A stretch of DNA of 64,000 nucleotides from a bacterium (GCA_016786595.1 JAEUWB010000059.1:22851-86850); one strand, 5' to 3'. Counted from the first letter of the stretch, positions 50,975 to 61,041 are shown. The notes: a model not told the origin generated them from the sequence alone. Numbers and translations: made by a program.

Positions 50975-51278
50975 ATAGTTAGCTCTTCCGATAAATGTTG
51001 AAAAAGTTAATAATTCTTCACTAAGTATTTTTGCTGCATCAAAGTAAAACATGCATTTTTGCGTGTTTTCAGTAGATTCAAGTAGGGTTGTTTCATACAT
51101 GAACCTAGTCAGTTTGAATTAGCGTGAGAGTTCTAACCCTAATCGAAATAAAAAAGCAAATAGGCTTAAAAAGAATTGTTTAACTATCTGAAATTACTGA
51201 AAATAAAAAACTATTGAAGCTTGCTTGACATTTATAATTGACCGTTTTGGGGTAATTATTTTTGTGCTGTAAAACTGC
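50975..51278. other. 304-bp AT-rich gap between rrf2 and the LpxD-BamD gene
   Basis: No gene recognised. Two genes on the same strand lie either side. The region is AT-rich. A TTGACATTTATAAT string on the plus strand (around 51225) resembles promoter elements but faces no plus-strand gene. Confidence 0.4.
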
Positions 51279-53537
51279 CTATAAATTGATGATTCCAACC
51301 AATCTGCGAGGTTTTTCTAGTAAAAGCCACTCAAATGCCTGGTTTGATTCAATCACAATGCGACCCCTGCCAGTATCAGTTACTTTAACTGAGTTTGAAT
51401 TTAGCTTGCAATCTCGTTGATCTTGACGTGAAGAGTCAGTGCTTAAAGTTATTTTTTGCGTACTCTCTTCGATTACTTCTACAGCTCCAGTAGCTCCAGT
51501 CAGGTCGACAACGAATCCAGGAAGATTAGAGTTTGGTAGCGCGCAAGATAAATTACTCACGGCACTTGTTGCTGATGAAGATGTATTTTGTGCAAGTTGT
51601 GTTTGCTCGGCAGCAGCAATTTTTTTACTTGCTGTAGTTTTACTGGTGCTAACTTTATTTGCAGTTTTATTTTGCGAAAGCTTAGAAACAGTTGGCAGCT
51701 CTCGGGCAAGTAAGCGTAAGCGTTCTGCGAGTTGGTCATTTTCTGCAGTTGCTGCAGCCTGTCGGATCGCCGGCGCGTCACTTTCAACTAGGCCGTATTG
51801 TGGTTTAAAGTCGGCGAGGCGCTGCTCAGCATCGGCAAGGGCAAGTTGAGCGATCTGGGTGTCAGGATAATTTTCAGCGAGATATTGATAGCGTGCCCGT
51901 GCAGCCTGATTTTGATTTTGGCGCAAGTAAAAATCGGCAACAATCGCTTCTGCGCGTGCTAGCTTTTCACGAATCCCGCGGGTGCGTGTTTGTGCAATCG
52001 CGGCGTATTCTGTATCAGGAAAATCTTTAATTAGACCTTGATAACGTGTCAGCGCATTTTCTAGTGGAGAACGGTCACGCTTAATTCCTTGGTGCTGCTC
52101 TTCGTAACAACGTGCGATTTGATAGCGCGCGTAAGCTACGGCTTCATGTTGTGGATGCAGCTTTAAAAATTCTTCATAAGCCTGTAGCGCGGTTAAATAA
52201 TCGCTCGACTGGAAGTAGGCATCGGCCATTTTAATTTCAGCAAGTTCTGCATAATAGCCTTTGGGGTAATTATCACGTAATTCACTCCAGTTCTCACGAG
52301 AGACTTTAAAGAGCCCACGATCATAGTAGTTAGTTGCATCAGAAAGTAGTGAATCTTCGCTGCGGCTAGGAGCCTTTAAGAGCTCTGCAGGCTGGCTTTT
52401 GTCTTTAGTAGAGCAAGCTGAAGTCAAGCCAAGGCTGGCGCAGAGAAAACCACAAAGTAATATTTTTGTGGGACCAAAAAGTTTGTCTTCAATGCGGCGT
52501 AAACGTTTACGGAGCTCCGGTAGGGTCTTTAGTGTAGCATAAACTTTGCGCCATAAATTACTTTCCATATACGGATATCCTGCGATTTCAGCCTGAGCTT
52601 CGACATTGCCATGCACGCCTGTACCGGCAGCAATTCTTGCTCCAGCACCGATGTTGATATGATCGGCCACTCCAGCCTGGCCACCTAAGACGCTTCCATC
52701 TCCAATTTTAACACTGCCTGAGACACCGACCTGGCCACAGAGAATAACAGACTTACCAAGTTCACAATTGTGTCCGACCATGACGAGATTATCAATCTTA
52801 CTTGAGGCGCCAATGCGCGTCTCGCCGAGCATTGCGCGGTCGACAGTGGAATTTGCCCCAACATCTGCGCCAGACTCGAGCACGACTGTGCCAATATGTG
52901 GGATGCGCAGTAGTTTGCCCGAGCTGTCGGGCACTAACCCAAACCCATCGCCACCGATGATTGCGCCATTTTGGATGATCGAATCACCCTTTAAAATTAC
53001 AAATTCGCGGATTACTACACCCGAATGCAGGATTGAGCCTTGGCCAATGTGCGCACCAGGGTAAATCACGACATGGGGGAAAATTGTGACATCATCCTCG
53101 ATTGTGACATTTTCAGAAATTACACTAAACGCCCCGATATGAATTTTCTTGCCGAGCTTTGCAGTCGGGTGAATTTTCGCAGTTGCATCAATTTCTCGAT
53201 GCGTAAGCAGCTGTGGCGCAAACTGTTGGGCGAGCATGGCGACTGTGCGCATGACGTCGTTGACGATAATTTGTGTAGTCTTCAGGGCAGGTATTGGGGC
53301 TGCTACGACGAGTGCGGCGGCCAGCGAATCTCCAGCTTTTTCCAGGTAAGACTGCCCCAAGCGCGTCGAACTGGAACTACGCACGAAGGATAAATCTTCG
53401 GCAGTTGCCGATTCTAGTGGTTTTAGTGCATGGATTCTGGGCTGAGATGTTCCAATCACCTGTGGCGTTCTGCCATTTTGAAATTCAGTGATTAAATTAA
53501 TAATTGTTTCGAACTCTAACTGCTGTGTTACGGGCAT
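51279..53537 (-). CDS. lpxD: LpxD - BamD-like lipoprotein fusion
   Basis: 752 aa in one open frame. Residues 1-350 are LpxD, UDP-3-O-acylglucosamine N-acyltransferase of lipid A synthesis: left-handed beta-helix hexapeptides, catalytic H256 in NLVMVGHNC, and the trimer C-terminus (WRKVYATLKTLPELRKRLRRIEDKL). Directly after come KILLCGFLCASLGLTSAC (358-375), a hydrophobic stretch ending in a lipobox with C375, and then about 200 residues of TPR-rich BamD-like sequence (YYDRGLFKVSRENWSELRDNYP, AYEEFLKLHP). A further domain with AMIN-like strands closes the chain. No ATG, GTG or TTG lies between residues 325 and the lipobox, so the second part is not easily translated alone. Topology would be LpxD inside, the rest outside. 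Confidence 0.88.
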   Translation of the reverse strand: MPVTQQLEFETIINLITEFQNGRTPQVIGTSQPRIHALKPLESATAEDLSFVRSSSSTRLGQSYLEKAGDSLAAALVVAAPIPALKTTQIIVNDVMRTVAMLAQQFAPQLLTHREIDATAKIHPTAKLGKKIHIGAFSVISENVTIEDDVTIFPHVVIYPGAHIGQGSILHSGVVIREFVILKGDSIIQNGAIIGGDGFGLVPDSSGKLLRIPHIGTVVLESGADVGANSTVDRAMLGETRIGASSKIDNLVMVGHNCELGKSVILCGQVGVSGSVKIGDGSVLGGQAGVADHINIGAGARIAAGTGVHGNVEAQAEIAGYPYMESNLWRKVYATLKTLPELRKRLRRIEDKLFGPTKILLCGFLCASLGLTSACSTKDKSQPAELLKAPSRSEDSLLSDATNYYDRGLFKVSRENWSELRDNYPKGYYAELAEIKMADAYFQSSDYLTALQAYEEFLKLHPQHEAVAYARYQIARCYEEQHQGIKRDRSPLENALTRYQGLIKDFPDTEYAAIAQTRTRGIREKLARAEAIVADFYLRQNQNQAARARYQYLAENYPDTQIAQLALADAEQRLADFKPQYGLVESDAPAIRQAAATAENDQLAERLRLLARELPTVSKLSQNKTANKVSTSKTTASKKIAAAEQTQLAQNTSSSATSAVSNLSCALPNSNLPGFVVDLTGATGAVEVIEESTQKITLSTDSSRQDQRDCKLNSNSVKVTDTGRGRIVIESNQAFEWLLLEKPRRLVGIINL

Positions 53538-53753
53538 TTGAATCTATCAACTGATACGCCTAGTTATTCTTGCTAGCATGGGCTGAGGATTGTTTCAGGG
53601 AAACTTTCATCCTGACGAATCGCGCAGCTTGAAGCTAGCGTTCAAGCACTGGAGGAATCTATAATTTATAATAACTTACAGGCAAGTCTTTCGATTGAGA
53701 TAATTTTCTTCGATTAGTAGATAAATATGCTATATGAATGAGCAGTTAAACCT

Positions 53754-54332
53754 ATGACGACAGAGTCTGCCGCAAAAAAGCTCCCGAATTTATTGACTTT
53801 TGCACGTATTTTGTGCGTGCCATTTTTTGTGATTTTGCTCGTTGACCCGACACCTGCTGAGCGCTTAATTGCAACTGTAATTTTTATCATCGCCTCGTTA
53901 ACCGACTGGCTAGATGGCTATTTAGCGCGACTTTACCATGTAGAAAGCTCGCTCGGCGCATTGCTCGATCCACTCGCTGACAAAATTCTTACGACAGCAG
54001 CTCTAGTTATGCTTGCTGCGACGCCAGATCCTCGGAGTATTCCCGCCTGGATTGTGGTCTTGATTCTCTCCCGTGAATTTATCATTTCGGGCTTACGTTC
54101 GTTGGCTGCATTGAATCATACGGTTGTGCCGGCATCGGAGTCAGCTAAGCATAAAACTGCGTTTCTGATGTGCGCCTTGATTTTATTACTTGTCCACGAT
54201 CGTTACTTTATTTTAGGGTATTTAGTTGATTTTTATCGAGCTGGAATGCTGATTCTTTGGCTTGCTTTGATTTTATCAGTCTATAGTGGCATCGATTACA
54301 TGATCCGACTACGTAGGGTGTATTTGACCTAG
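53754..54332 (+). CDS. pgsA: CDP-diacylglycerol-glycerol-3-phosphate 3-phosphatidyltransferase
   Basis: 192 aa integral membrane enzyme making phosphatidylglycerol-phosphate. The CDP-alcohol phosphotransferase motif is present as DWLDGYLARLYHVESSLGALLDPLADK (D-G-x2-A-R-x8-G-x3-D-x3-D). Four hydrophobic helices. Starts with NLLTFARILCVPFFV, typical of PgsA. It diverges from the LpxD-BamD gene and precedes the AlaDH/PNT-like gene by 62 bases to its start codon. Confidence 0.93.
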   Translation: MTTESAAKKLPNLLTFARILCVPFFVILLVDPTPAERLIATVIFIIASLTDWLDGYLARLYHVESSLGALLDPLADKILTTAALVMLAATPDPRSIPAWIVVLILSREFIISGLRSLAALNHTVVPASESAKHKTAFLMCALILLLVHDRYFILGYLVDFYRAGMLILWLALILSVYSGIDYMIRLRRVYLT

Positions 54333-54394
54333 AAAGATGTTATACCAGTTTGGCTGCAAGTCTCAGGCAGCGTTGTTTCCGAGGAGTATTGCTT

Positions 54395-55747
54395 ATGCGC
54401 CATCCAATTTTTCATCAGTTACTCAGCCATACTCCAGCTCCAGTTCGTTTTCTGCTGGGCACTGACCGTCACATCGGCGAGGAGTTGAGCACTGCAGAAA
54501 AAGATTATCGTGAAACACGTGTGGCAATTGTGCCTAACGATATTGCTTCATTAATCGAGGCTTGGCGCGCGGCGGGGATGAATCCGGAAGTCAAAGTCGT
54601 AGAAGGCGCAGGGGAGCAATCTGGGTTTGCTAATAACGAGTATGTGCGTGCGGGAGCGCAGATTATCTCTGAAGCGGACTTAACCGGGTCGACTACCTGG
54701 TCTCCAGATATTGTACATGCATTAAAAGAGCCAAGCGCATACGAATTAAAAATCCCGGGCAAATTTATGCGCATCGGCGCACTCCATGTCCGCGATGTTT
54801 CTAAGCATAGTGCTTATGTGCATCTATATCGCTCGACTGCTTGTATTATTGATGGCTCGGAAATGGGCGGCTACGCCTATACAATTCGTGGCGGCGCGCC
54901 AATTCCACTTCGGCAAAGTATGTCGGCTTTCGCTGGAACACTTGGCGGAGAAGACGTAGCAATGCATTTATCGCAAGTTAAAAACGCGCCAAAAAAAGTC
55001 GTTGTCTGTGGCTGCGGAGTAGCAGGAGAAGCAGCGATTAAGGCTTTGATTTATTCTAACCAAGCTGAAAACTTAACAATCCATATGCTCGATGCTCGAC
55101 CTGAGGCTTTAGCTAGAATTAAAGCATTAGCTAAGCCGGGAGTGACCTTCACAGGGCGCGCGGCAAATACGCTGATGCGGCGTGATTTAGAAGGCGCTCA
55201 AGCACTGATTATCGCGGCTTATAAAGATCCCGAACAGCCCTCGATTTGTAATCTTAGAGACCTGGAGGGCATGCAGAAAAATTCTTATATTGTAGATATC
55301 TCTGCCGATGAAGGCCCTTCAATTGCAGTTGACGGACTAAAGGGATTAGATGGAGAAGAGGCGCGTAAGCATGTGGCAAAAGTGCTAGAAGCATGCGGAC
55401 ACAGCTATGCAGCTGATACGCATATGCCAAGACGAGATCCACGACGCGCCTCAGAGTCACACAGTCGAGCTGTTTGGCCTTATATTTATACGCTAGGAGT
55501 TTTAGTCGGAGCCTTGGGCGGGTCAGAACAGGCGGCGCACTACTTAAAGACCAAGCATTTACATTCCAAGGCTAAAACGCGAGGATATTTTGACTTAATG
55601 ATTGATGACCTGGCTGCAGGATTATTTAATTTCAAGAACGAAATCGTTCACCGTGTTGTTAAGGCCGACCCTGAACTACATAACAAAATTCGTGAATTGA
55701 GCATTCATCCGGAGTCTTTTGAACCTGGGCTTAGTCCCAGCGTATAA
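54395..55747 (+). CDS. alanine dehydrogenase / PNT-family NAD-dependent oxidoreductase
   Basis: 450 aa from ATG 54395, with GAGGAG eight bases ahead. The N-terminal AlaDH/PNT half has KDYRETRVAIVPNDIASLIEAW and GAGEQSGFANNEYVRAGAQII; the Rossmann half has KVVVCGCGVAGEAAIKAL, in which the usual GxGxxG reads GCGVAG. It is longer than alanine dehydrogenase (about 370 aa), with an extra C-terminal helical tail. Candidates are an alanine, lysine or saccharopine-type dehydrogenase; the sequence does not decide. Soluble. Confidence 0.8.
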   Translation: MRHPIFHQLLSHTPAPVRFLLGTDRHIGEELSTAEKDYRETRVAIVPNDIASLIEAWRAAGMNPEVKVVEGAGEQSGFANNEYVRAGAQIISEADLTGSTTWSPDIVHALKEPSAYELKIPGKFMRIGALHVRDVSKHSAYVHLYRSTACIIDGSEMGGYAYTIRGGAPIPLRQSMSAFAGTLGGEDVAMHLSQVKNAPKKVVVCGCGVAGEAAIKALIYSNQAENLTIHMLDARPEALARIKALAKPGVTFTGRAANTLMRRDLEGAQALIIAAYKDPEQPSICNLRDLEGMQKNSYIVDISADEGPSIAVDGLKGLDGEEARKHVAKVLEACGHSYAADTHMPRRDPRRASESHSRAVWPYIYTLGVLVGALGGSEQAAHYLKTKHLHSKAKTRGYFDLMIDDLAAGLFNFKNEIVHRVVKADPELHNKIRELSIHPESFEPGLSPSV

Positions 55748-55755
55748 GCGTTGCT

Positions 55756-56946
55756 CTAACTCAAGATCTCTGAAAGTTTTTGCAGCGCCTCTTTCGATCC
55801 CAGCACAATCATCGTTGCTCCAGCCTCGATTGCAGTATTAGCTTCCGGGTTAAAATGCATATCTCCAGATGCAGAAATATATGCTGCGATAATTGCTCCG
55901 GTGCGAGTGCGCAGATTGGATTGTTGTAAGGTTTGACCGACCAGTGGGCAATTGTCAGGAACTTGAATCTCTTCAATCACAAGTCCGCCACCAGTTGTTT
56001 CACGACCTGCAGTAATATCTAAAAAATCACTCACATGTGGCCGAGTGAGACTTTGTGCAATACGCGATCCAGCGACGCGGTAAGGTGCAAGAATACGGTT
56101 TGCCCCGGCACGTTTCAAGCGGGTTTCGCCGGTTTCATCTTCGCTTCTGGCAACGATCAGCAAATTTGTGTTTAACTCGCGTGCACATAAAATCGTATAA
56201 ACATTATCTGCATCAGTAGAAAGTAGGCTTAATAGTGATTTGGCCCGATTGATACCAGCTGCAAATAAAACAGCATCCTCTGAGGCATCTCCGTGGATAT
56301 GTAAAATGCTATCTTGCTTTAGTTTTTCAACTTCAAACAAGTCTTTTTCAACAACTACGAAATCTTGCTTTGCTTTCTGTAGCTCACGCACCACACTTTG
56401 CCCTAATCCGCCATAGCCGCAGACGATAATATGATTATTCAGTGATTGAATTGCTTTCATAGTTTTGCGTAACTCCCTGATTTGTCCAATTTCACCTTCA
56501 ATCACAGCTCGTGTCAGAACTGATAATGAATAGGCTGCCATGCTGACGCCGGAAGCGATGAGTGTTATCGTAAAAATTCTACCATAGGGTGATAAATCGT
56601 GAACTTCTCTAAACCCTACGGTGGATAAGGTAATAAACGTCATGTAGAGTGCGTCAAGCGGACCCCAGCCTTCAATTACGATATAGCCGCACGTGCCCAT
56701 TAGAATTAGGGCTACTATGATCGCCAGCGAAAAATATAGTTTGCGTAGTGGTGTATCAAAGTCGCTGGCAGCGTGAACATAGCGCAGCTGTTTTACGGTA
56801 TTTTTTGTAGTGCTAAAATCCAACTTTCCTCGAACGTAAGGTTTTGTAGACCTACCGAAATTGGCGGGCTGTTTACAATCTAGCTCACGATAATGTAATA
56901 ATAAACCCTGGAAGTTCAATAGAGGTATTAATCTTGTCTTCAACAT
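55756..56946 (-). CDS. two-helix potassium channel with RCK (TrkA-N/TrkA-C) domains
   Basis: 396 aa. Helix 1 (LYFSLAIIVALILMGTCGYIV), pore loop with filter TLSTVGFREV at residues 107-115 (TVGYG in typical channels), helix 2 (FTITLIASGVSMAAYSLSVL), then RCK_N with HIIVCGYGGLGQSVVREL and an acidic VEKD ligand position, and RCK_C (GGGLVIEEIQVPDNCPLVGQTL). MthK-like. The N-terminal 60 residues are poorly family-like, and the annotated start overlaps the divergent GntR gene by 13 bases, so the true start may lie further in. Confidence 0.87.
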   Translation of the reverse strand: MLKTRLIPLLNFQGLLLHYRELDCKQPANFGRSTKPYVRGKLDFSTTKNTVKQLRYVHAASDFDTPLRKLYFSLAIIVALILMGTCGYIVIEGWGPLDALYMTFITLSTVGFREVHDLSPYGRIFTITLIASGVSMAAYSLSVLTRAVIEGEIGQIRELRKTMKAIQSLNNHIIVCGYGGLGQSVVRELQKAKQDFVVVEKDLFEVEKLKQDSILHIHGDASEDAVLFAAGINRAKSLLSLLSTDADNVYTILCARELNTNLLIVARSEDETGETRLKRAGANRILAPYRVAGSRIAQSLTRPHVSDFLDITAGRETTGGGLVIEEIQVPDNCPLVGQTLQQSNLRTRTGAIIAAYISASGDMHFNPEANTAIEAGATMIVLGSKEALQKLSEILS

Positions 56947-57578
56947 TACGTGAAAGAATCGCTGAAGCGTTACGTGAGTCCATAATTAAGGGGGAATTAA
57001 GGCCCGGGTCGAGGTTACAGGAAGTTGATATTGCTGTGGCTTACAACACTAGTCGCACGCCAGTGCGCGAGGCTTTTCGCCAGCTCGAGACTGAAGGTTT
57101 CTTGCAGATCCGCTCTCGTCGCGGAGCTTTTGTGACTCAAGTTACGCCTAAAGATGTAAGAGAGTTTTACGAACTGAAGAGTGTGCTAGAATCTTATGCC
57201 GCCAAGCAGGCTGTAACGCGTTTAACTGATGCTGACATTGACCGCATGTCGCGTTTGAATCGTGAACTCAAGCGCCTGTATGAAGAGCAGCGCTATACTG
57301 AGATGATTGCAATCCATAACGAATTTCATGAAATTTTTGTGCGTGCCTGTGGAAACGATAGGCTTACGGGGCTGATTACTTCGCTGGTGAAGCAATTTAT
57401 TCGTTTTCGTATTGCCGTGAGTCACACAGATGCAATTCTTGAAAGTATTGAGGTGCATGACCGGATTATTCGAGCATTCCGTGAACGTGACGGTGAGCGG
57501 GTGGCAGAGCTTGTCGCTCATAACTCGGCTCAGGGTGCAAATAATCTAATCCAACGGATGCAAATACAGGTCAATTAG
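56934..57578 (+). CDS. GntR-family transcriptional regulator with FCD (FadR C-terminal) domain
   Basis: 214 aa. N-terminal winged helix: LRESIIKGELRPGSRLQEVDIA, TSRTPVREAFRQLETEGFL, RSRRGAFVTQVT. C-terminal all-helical FCD domain: EFYELKSVLESYAAKQAV, with the metal/ligand histidines of this class in FHEIFVRACGNDRL and EVHDRIIRAF. It would bind a carboxylate effector. TTG start supported by AGAGG about nine bases upstream. It is divergent to the K+ channel gene and precedes smc by 167 bases. Target unknown. Confidence 0.9.
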   Translation: MSSTLRERIAEALRESIIKGELRPGSRLQEVDIAVAYNTSRTPVREAFRQLETEGFLQIRSRRGAFVTQVTPKDVREFYELKSVLESYAAKQAVTRLTDADIDRMSRLNRELKRLYEEQRYTEMIAIHNEFHEIFVRACGNDRLTGLITSLVKQFIRFRIAVSHTDAILESIEVHDRIIRAFRERDGERVAELVAHNSAQGANNLIQRMQIQVN

Positions 57579-57745
57579 CCTGAGCGACTGACTTAATCTA
57601 GCCTAGTACCTGGCCTTTTTAGGTAGATATTATTAAGTTTTTTCTCTTGAAATTTTCTCTTAAAAATCACACATCAGCACTGGCCTTTTCTTATTAGATA
57701 GGCTAGTTACTACAGGAAATTTAAAGTAAATAACCGATAATAAAC

Positions 57746-60700
57746 ATGCGCATTAAACGTATTGAGATATTTGGATTTAAATCGTTCTTAGAGCGATTTA
57801 GCTTAACTTTTGATCAACCAATGATCGGCATCATCGGCCCAAATGGCTGCGGTAAGTCAAACGTTGTTGATTCGTTACGCTGGGTGCTAGGCGAAACTAA
57901 CGCCAGGCAACTACGTGGCAGCACCTTAGAGGATTTAATTTTTAACGGCACACAGACGCGGCGTCCACTTGGGATGGTTGAAGTCTCACTGACTTTGAAA
58001 AACAGTGAGCCGGCTCTAAGCTCTCACGCGTATACACAACAGACCCAATCAAATGTTGTTCCACTACGTCCCGAATACTCACAGCCGGAGTTTCAAGAAG
58101 CTACAGCGGAGCTCGGCGCAAGCACTGCAAATTCCGTTGAATTGAGTTCAAGCTTTAAAGAGGCATTTCCGGAACTCCTTTCAGCTGCTGAAATTGAACT
58201 TACGCGAAGACTTTATCGCTCTGGAGAGAGTGAATATTTAATCAATAAAATTCCCTGCCGACTACGAGACTTTATTGAATTTTATCGTGTGCTTGGTTTG
58301 GGGCCGCGGGCGTTGAGCATTGTTGAACAGGGGCAAGTTGGAGATGTGATTTCACGTAAGCCTCAGGAGTTGCGTGAGTTAATCGAAGAAACGGCTGGGA
58401 TTGCAGGATTTCGTGCAAAAATTGAGGTTTCTGAGCGTGAATTACGAACTACTGCGCAAAATATTTTACGGCTTGAAGACATCTTGCGTGAAGTTGAAAA
58501 GCAAGTTGCCACACTGCGTCGCCAAGCAAAGCGCTTGGAAAATCGCAAACGCTTACAAGAAGAATTAGTTGGTAAAGAGAACGACTTATTTAATTATCGC
58601 TCTGCGACATTAGTTTCCAAGTCTAAAACCGCCCGCGAGCGTGTGACTGACTTAACAGATCAACTCGACAAGAAGACCTCCGAATTAAATCAGTCAAACC
58701 AAACCTTAACAGCGCAGGAAGCAGAGCTTACAGCACTCGAAGATCGCTTAAAAGTGCTTCGTTTTGAGTACGAGTCAATCGTTTCTGAACTTGAGAACCG
58801 CCGTGAAAATGAGCATGCTAGAAGAATCGAGTTGGCCCAGGCTGAAGCTGAACTTAAGTCAATGCATGAGCGCAGTGCGGGCATTGGTGCGAAAATCCAA
58901 ACCCTCAGTAATGAACGCGATGCACGTGAGAAGGTTAAAGCCGAAGCTAGTCTTAAACTAGCCAATTTAGTGGCGGAGCGTGAACGAGTACTTAGTCGTC
59001 GTGCGGAACGTGATTTTGAAGTTAGTGATAAGCTGCGGATTGAGTTGCAGGATCTTTCAGGAACGGAACGCAGTCTCACTGAACAACTAGAAGCATTAAA
59101 AATCGAAATCGCTCAATGTGAAGGCGAGATTCAGGCCTTTGAAAATCACTTACGCGAAGGTCTTTCACGTTCGGCAGACGATCCTAAGGCTAAAGAATTA
59201 CTCAGCCATGTGCTCGAGGCTGAAGGGTTGCAATCTGTCTATGCACTGATTACTGTTCCTGCCGAGTATGAAAGGGCGCTTGCGGCGTGCCTCGCAGAGA
59301 AAACCACTTATTTTGTGACTCATGATGTGCAGCGTACTGCTAAGGCTCATGGCGAGAATCTAAAGATGCTCGACCTTAAAGTGGGCTTTGTCGGTAAGTC
59401 TTCAAATACATTTACCGATCAAGATAGCATCGACCGAGTTCTTGAAGCGTATCACGGGGTCGTGCAGTTATCGAAAATAGTAAAGATCGAAACTGGTTAT
59501 AGCGAAGCGATTAAACCACTACTTGAACATGCTTTTGTTGTGAAAGATACAAATCAGGCCTTTGATTTAATTGCCACGTTTAGGGCAGAGAATATTTATC
59601 AAATATTTTGCGTTACTCCTGATGGCGTGCGTATTACCGAAACAGAATGGTCGTTACCGGACAGGCGCGAGGCCTTGCTTTCATTAAGACGATTGCAGGA
59701 TGAAAAGCAACAGTTAAGATCAAAGCTCGGGGAACTTGTGATTGCCAAGGAAGCTGAGCGTTCTGAAACAACACAATTAGTATTACGACTGCGTGAAGAA
59801 ATTACTCGCGAAGAAGAGCGTCTCGACCAGGCATACACTGAGGAATTAAATCGTCTCAGTTCTGAAATCGGTTCACTTGAAGGACTTGCTAATTTTGAAA
59901 CTAAGCGTAACGGTGAACTTGGGTTAGAAATTTCTTCGTTACAAAATGACCTAGCTCAAATTTCTAGTACGATTGGCAATTTAAGTGCCTTGCTTGCGCC
60001 ACAAATGCAACATACAGATCACGAACGTAGTCTTGAAGAATTAAACTCTCAACGTGACAAATTACATCAAGATCTTGAGCAGTTCGAAACTAAGCGACAA
60101 ACACTCCGCGAAAATGTTGTTGGATTGCGCTTAGCTCTCGACCAGCAGCGTCGTGAGCGTGATGAAATTTACTTTGCGCATAACCAAGAAGGTGTTGCGC
60201 TTGAACGCTTCGATGTGCAGGGGCGGTATTTAGTGGAAAACATGCTCCAGAAATACGAGGGTAATTATCAATTGCCTAGTTTAGAGACTGCATTGAGCTT
60301 GCTTGATGGTATCGAGCCAAATGAAAATTATGAAACAAGCTTAGAAGAAGAGATTCAGAACATTGGGCGACGACTTGAGCGCGAAGGCGGCGTCGATCCA
60401 GAAGTTGCAGATCAGTATTTACTCGAAAAAGATCGCTTTGAAAAACTCGAATTACAATACACGGATTTAAAAGAAGCTAAGACTAGCTTAGAAAAAACGA
60501 TCGCTGAATTACGTGAAATTTCAAGTAATCGATTTATTGAAACTTTCGAGAGTGTGCGTGGGCATTTCGAAGATTTAGTGCCGCGCCTTTTTGGTGGCGG
60601 TTCGGGAACGATTGAGCTTGTGGGAGAAGGAGATTTATTTTCTAAAGGTGTGCAGATTTCTGTGCGTCCTCCAGGGAAGAAGCTACGCAGTTTAGAACTA

Positions 60701-61012
60701 ATGTCGGGGGGTGAAAAGGCGCTTTCTGCGACAGCACTACTACTGGCAATGTTTTTACACCGGCCAACGCCAATCTGTGTGCTTGATGAAGTTGATGCAC
60801 CGCTTGATGATGCAAACCTGGAAAGATTTTTACGCTTAATCCGAGAGATTTCTGATCGTACGAATTTTTTAATTATCACGCACAACCATGCCAGTATGTC
60901 AGCGATGGATCGCTTAATTGGCATTACCATGCAGGAAAAAGGTGTAACTAAGGCACTCTCAGTCACGCTCGATCAAGCAGTAGAGACTCTTGAGCAGGCC
61001 CAAATGATGTAA
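57746..61012 (+). CDS. smc: chromosome segregation ATPase SMC
   Basis: 1088 aa, slightly short for the family (about 1150-1200). N-terminal head MRIKRIEIFGFKSF with Walker A GPNGCGKSNVVDSL; about 300 residues of coiled coil; a hinge (KELLSHVLEAEGLQSVYALITVPAEYERALAACLAE); the return coil; and the C-terminal head with signature LELMSGGEKALSA and Walker B ICVLDEVDAPLDDAN. Partners ScpA/ScpB are not in the window. The stop is followed by a short hairpin and then ftsY. Confidence 0.96.
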   Translation: MRIKRIEIFGFKSFLERFSLTFDQPMIGIIGPNGCGKSNVVDSLRWVLGETNARQLRGSTLEDLIFNGTQTRRPLGMVEVSLTLKNSEPALSSHAYTQQTQSNVVPLRPEYSQPEFQEATAELGASTANSVELSSSFKEAFPELLSAAEIELTRRLYRSGESEYLINKIPCRLRDFIEFYRVLGLGPRALSIVEQGQVGDVISRKPQELRELIEETAGIAGFRAKIEVSERELRTTAQNILRLEDILREVEKQVATLRRQAKRLENRKRLQEELVGKENDLFNYRSATLVSKSKTARERVTDLTDQLDKKTSELNQSNQTLTAQEAELTALEDRLKVLRFEYESIVSELENRRENEHARRIELAQAEAELKSMHERSAGIGAKIQTLSNERDAREKVKAEASLKLANLVAERERVLSRRAERDFEVSDKLRIELQDLSGTERSLTEQLEALKIEIAQCEGEIQAFENHLREGLSRSADDPKAKELLSHVLEAEGLQSVYALITVPAEYERALAACLAEKTTYFVTHDVQRTAKAHGENLKMLDLKVGFVGKSSNTFTDQDSIDRVLEAYHGVVQLSKIVKIETGYSEAIKPLLEHAFVVKDTNQAFDLIATFRAENIYQIFCVTPDGVRITETEWSLPDRREALLSLRRLQDEKQQLRSKLGELVIAKEAERSETTQLVLRLREEITREEERLDQAYTEELNRLSSEIGSLEGLANFETKRNGELGLEISSLQNDLAQISSTIGNLSALLAPQMQHTDHERSLEELNSQRDKLHQDLEQFETKRQTLRENVVGLRLALDQQRRERDEIYFAHNQEGVALERFDVQGRYLVENMLQKYEGNYQLPSLETALSLLDGIEPNENYETSLEEEIQNIGRRLEREGGVDPEVADQYLLEKDRFEKLELQYTDLKEAKTSLEKTIAELREISSNRFIETFESVRGHFEDLVPRLFGGGSGTIELVGEGDLFSKGVQISVRPPGKKLRSLELMSGGEKALSATALLLAMFLHRPTPICVLDEVDAPLDDANLERFLRLIREISDRTNFLIITHNHASMSAMDRLIGITMQEKGVTKALSVTLDQAVETLEQAQMM

Positions 61013-61015
61013 CAT

Positions 61016-61041
61016 AACCCTGCACTAGTGGTTGCAGGGTT
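61016..61041 (+). terminator. hairpin between smc and ftsY
   Basis: AACCCTGCA and TGCAGGGTT pair (9 bp), beginning four bases after the smc stop, with only a short T stretch after the stem. A weak intrinsic terminator or attenuating stem. Confidence 0.5.

Noticed and set aside
60412..60966. 184-codon antisense frame inside smc
   Set aside because: Shadow of the smc reading frame; no homology or start signal. The same holds for other long antisense frames in ispB, gdh, namZ, gspD and the LpxD-BamD gene.
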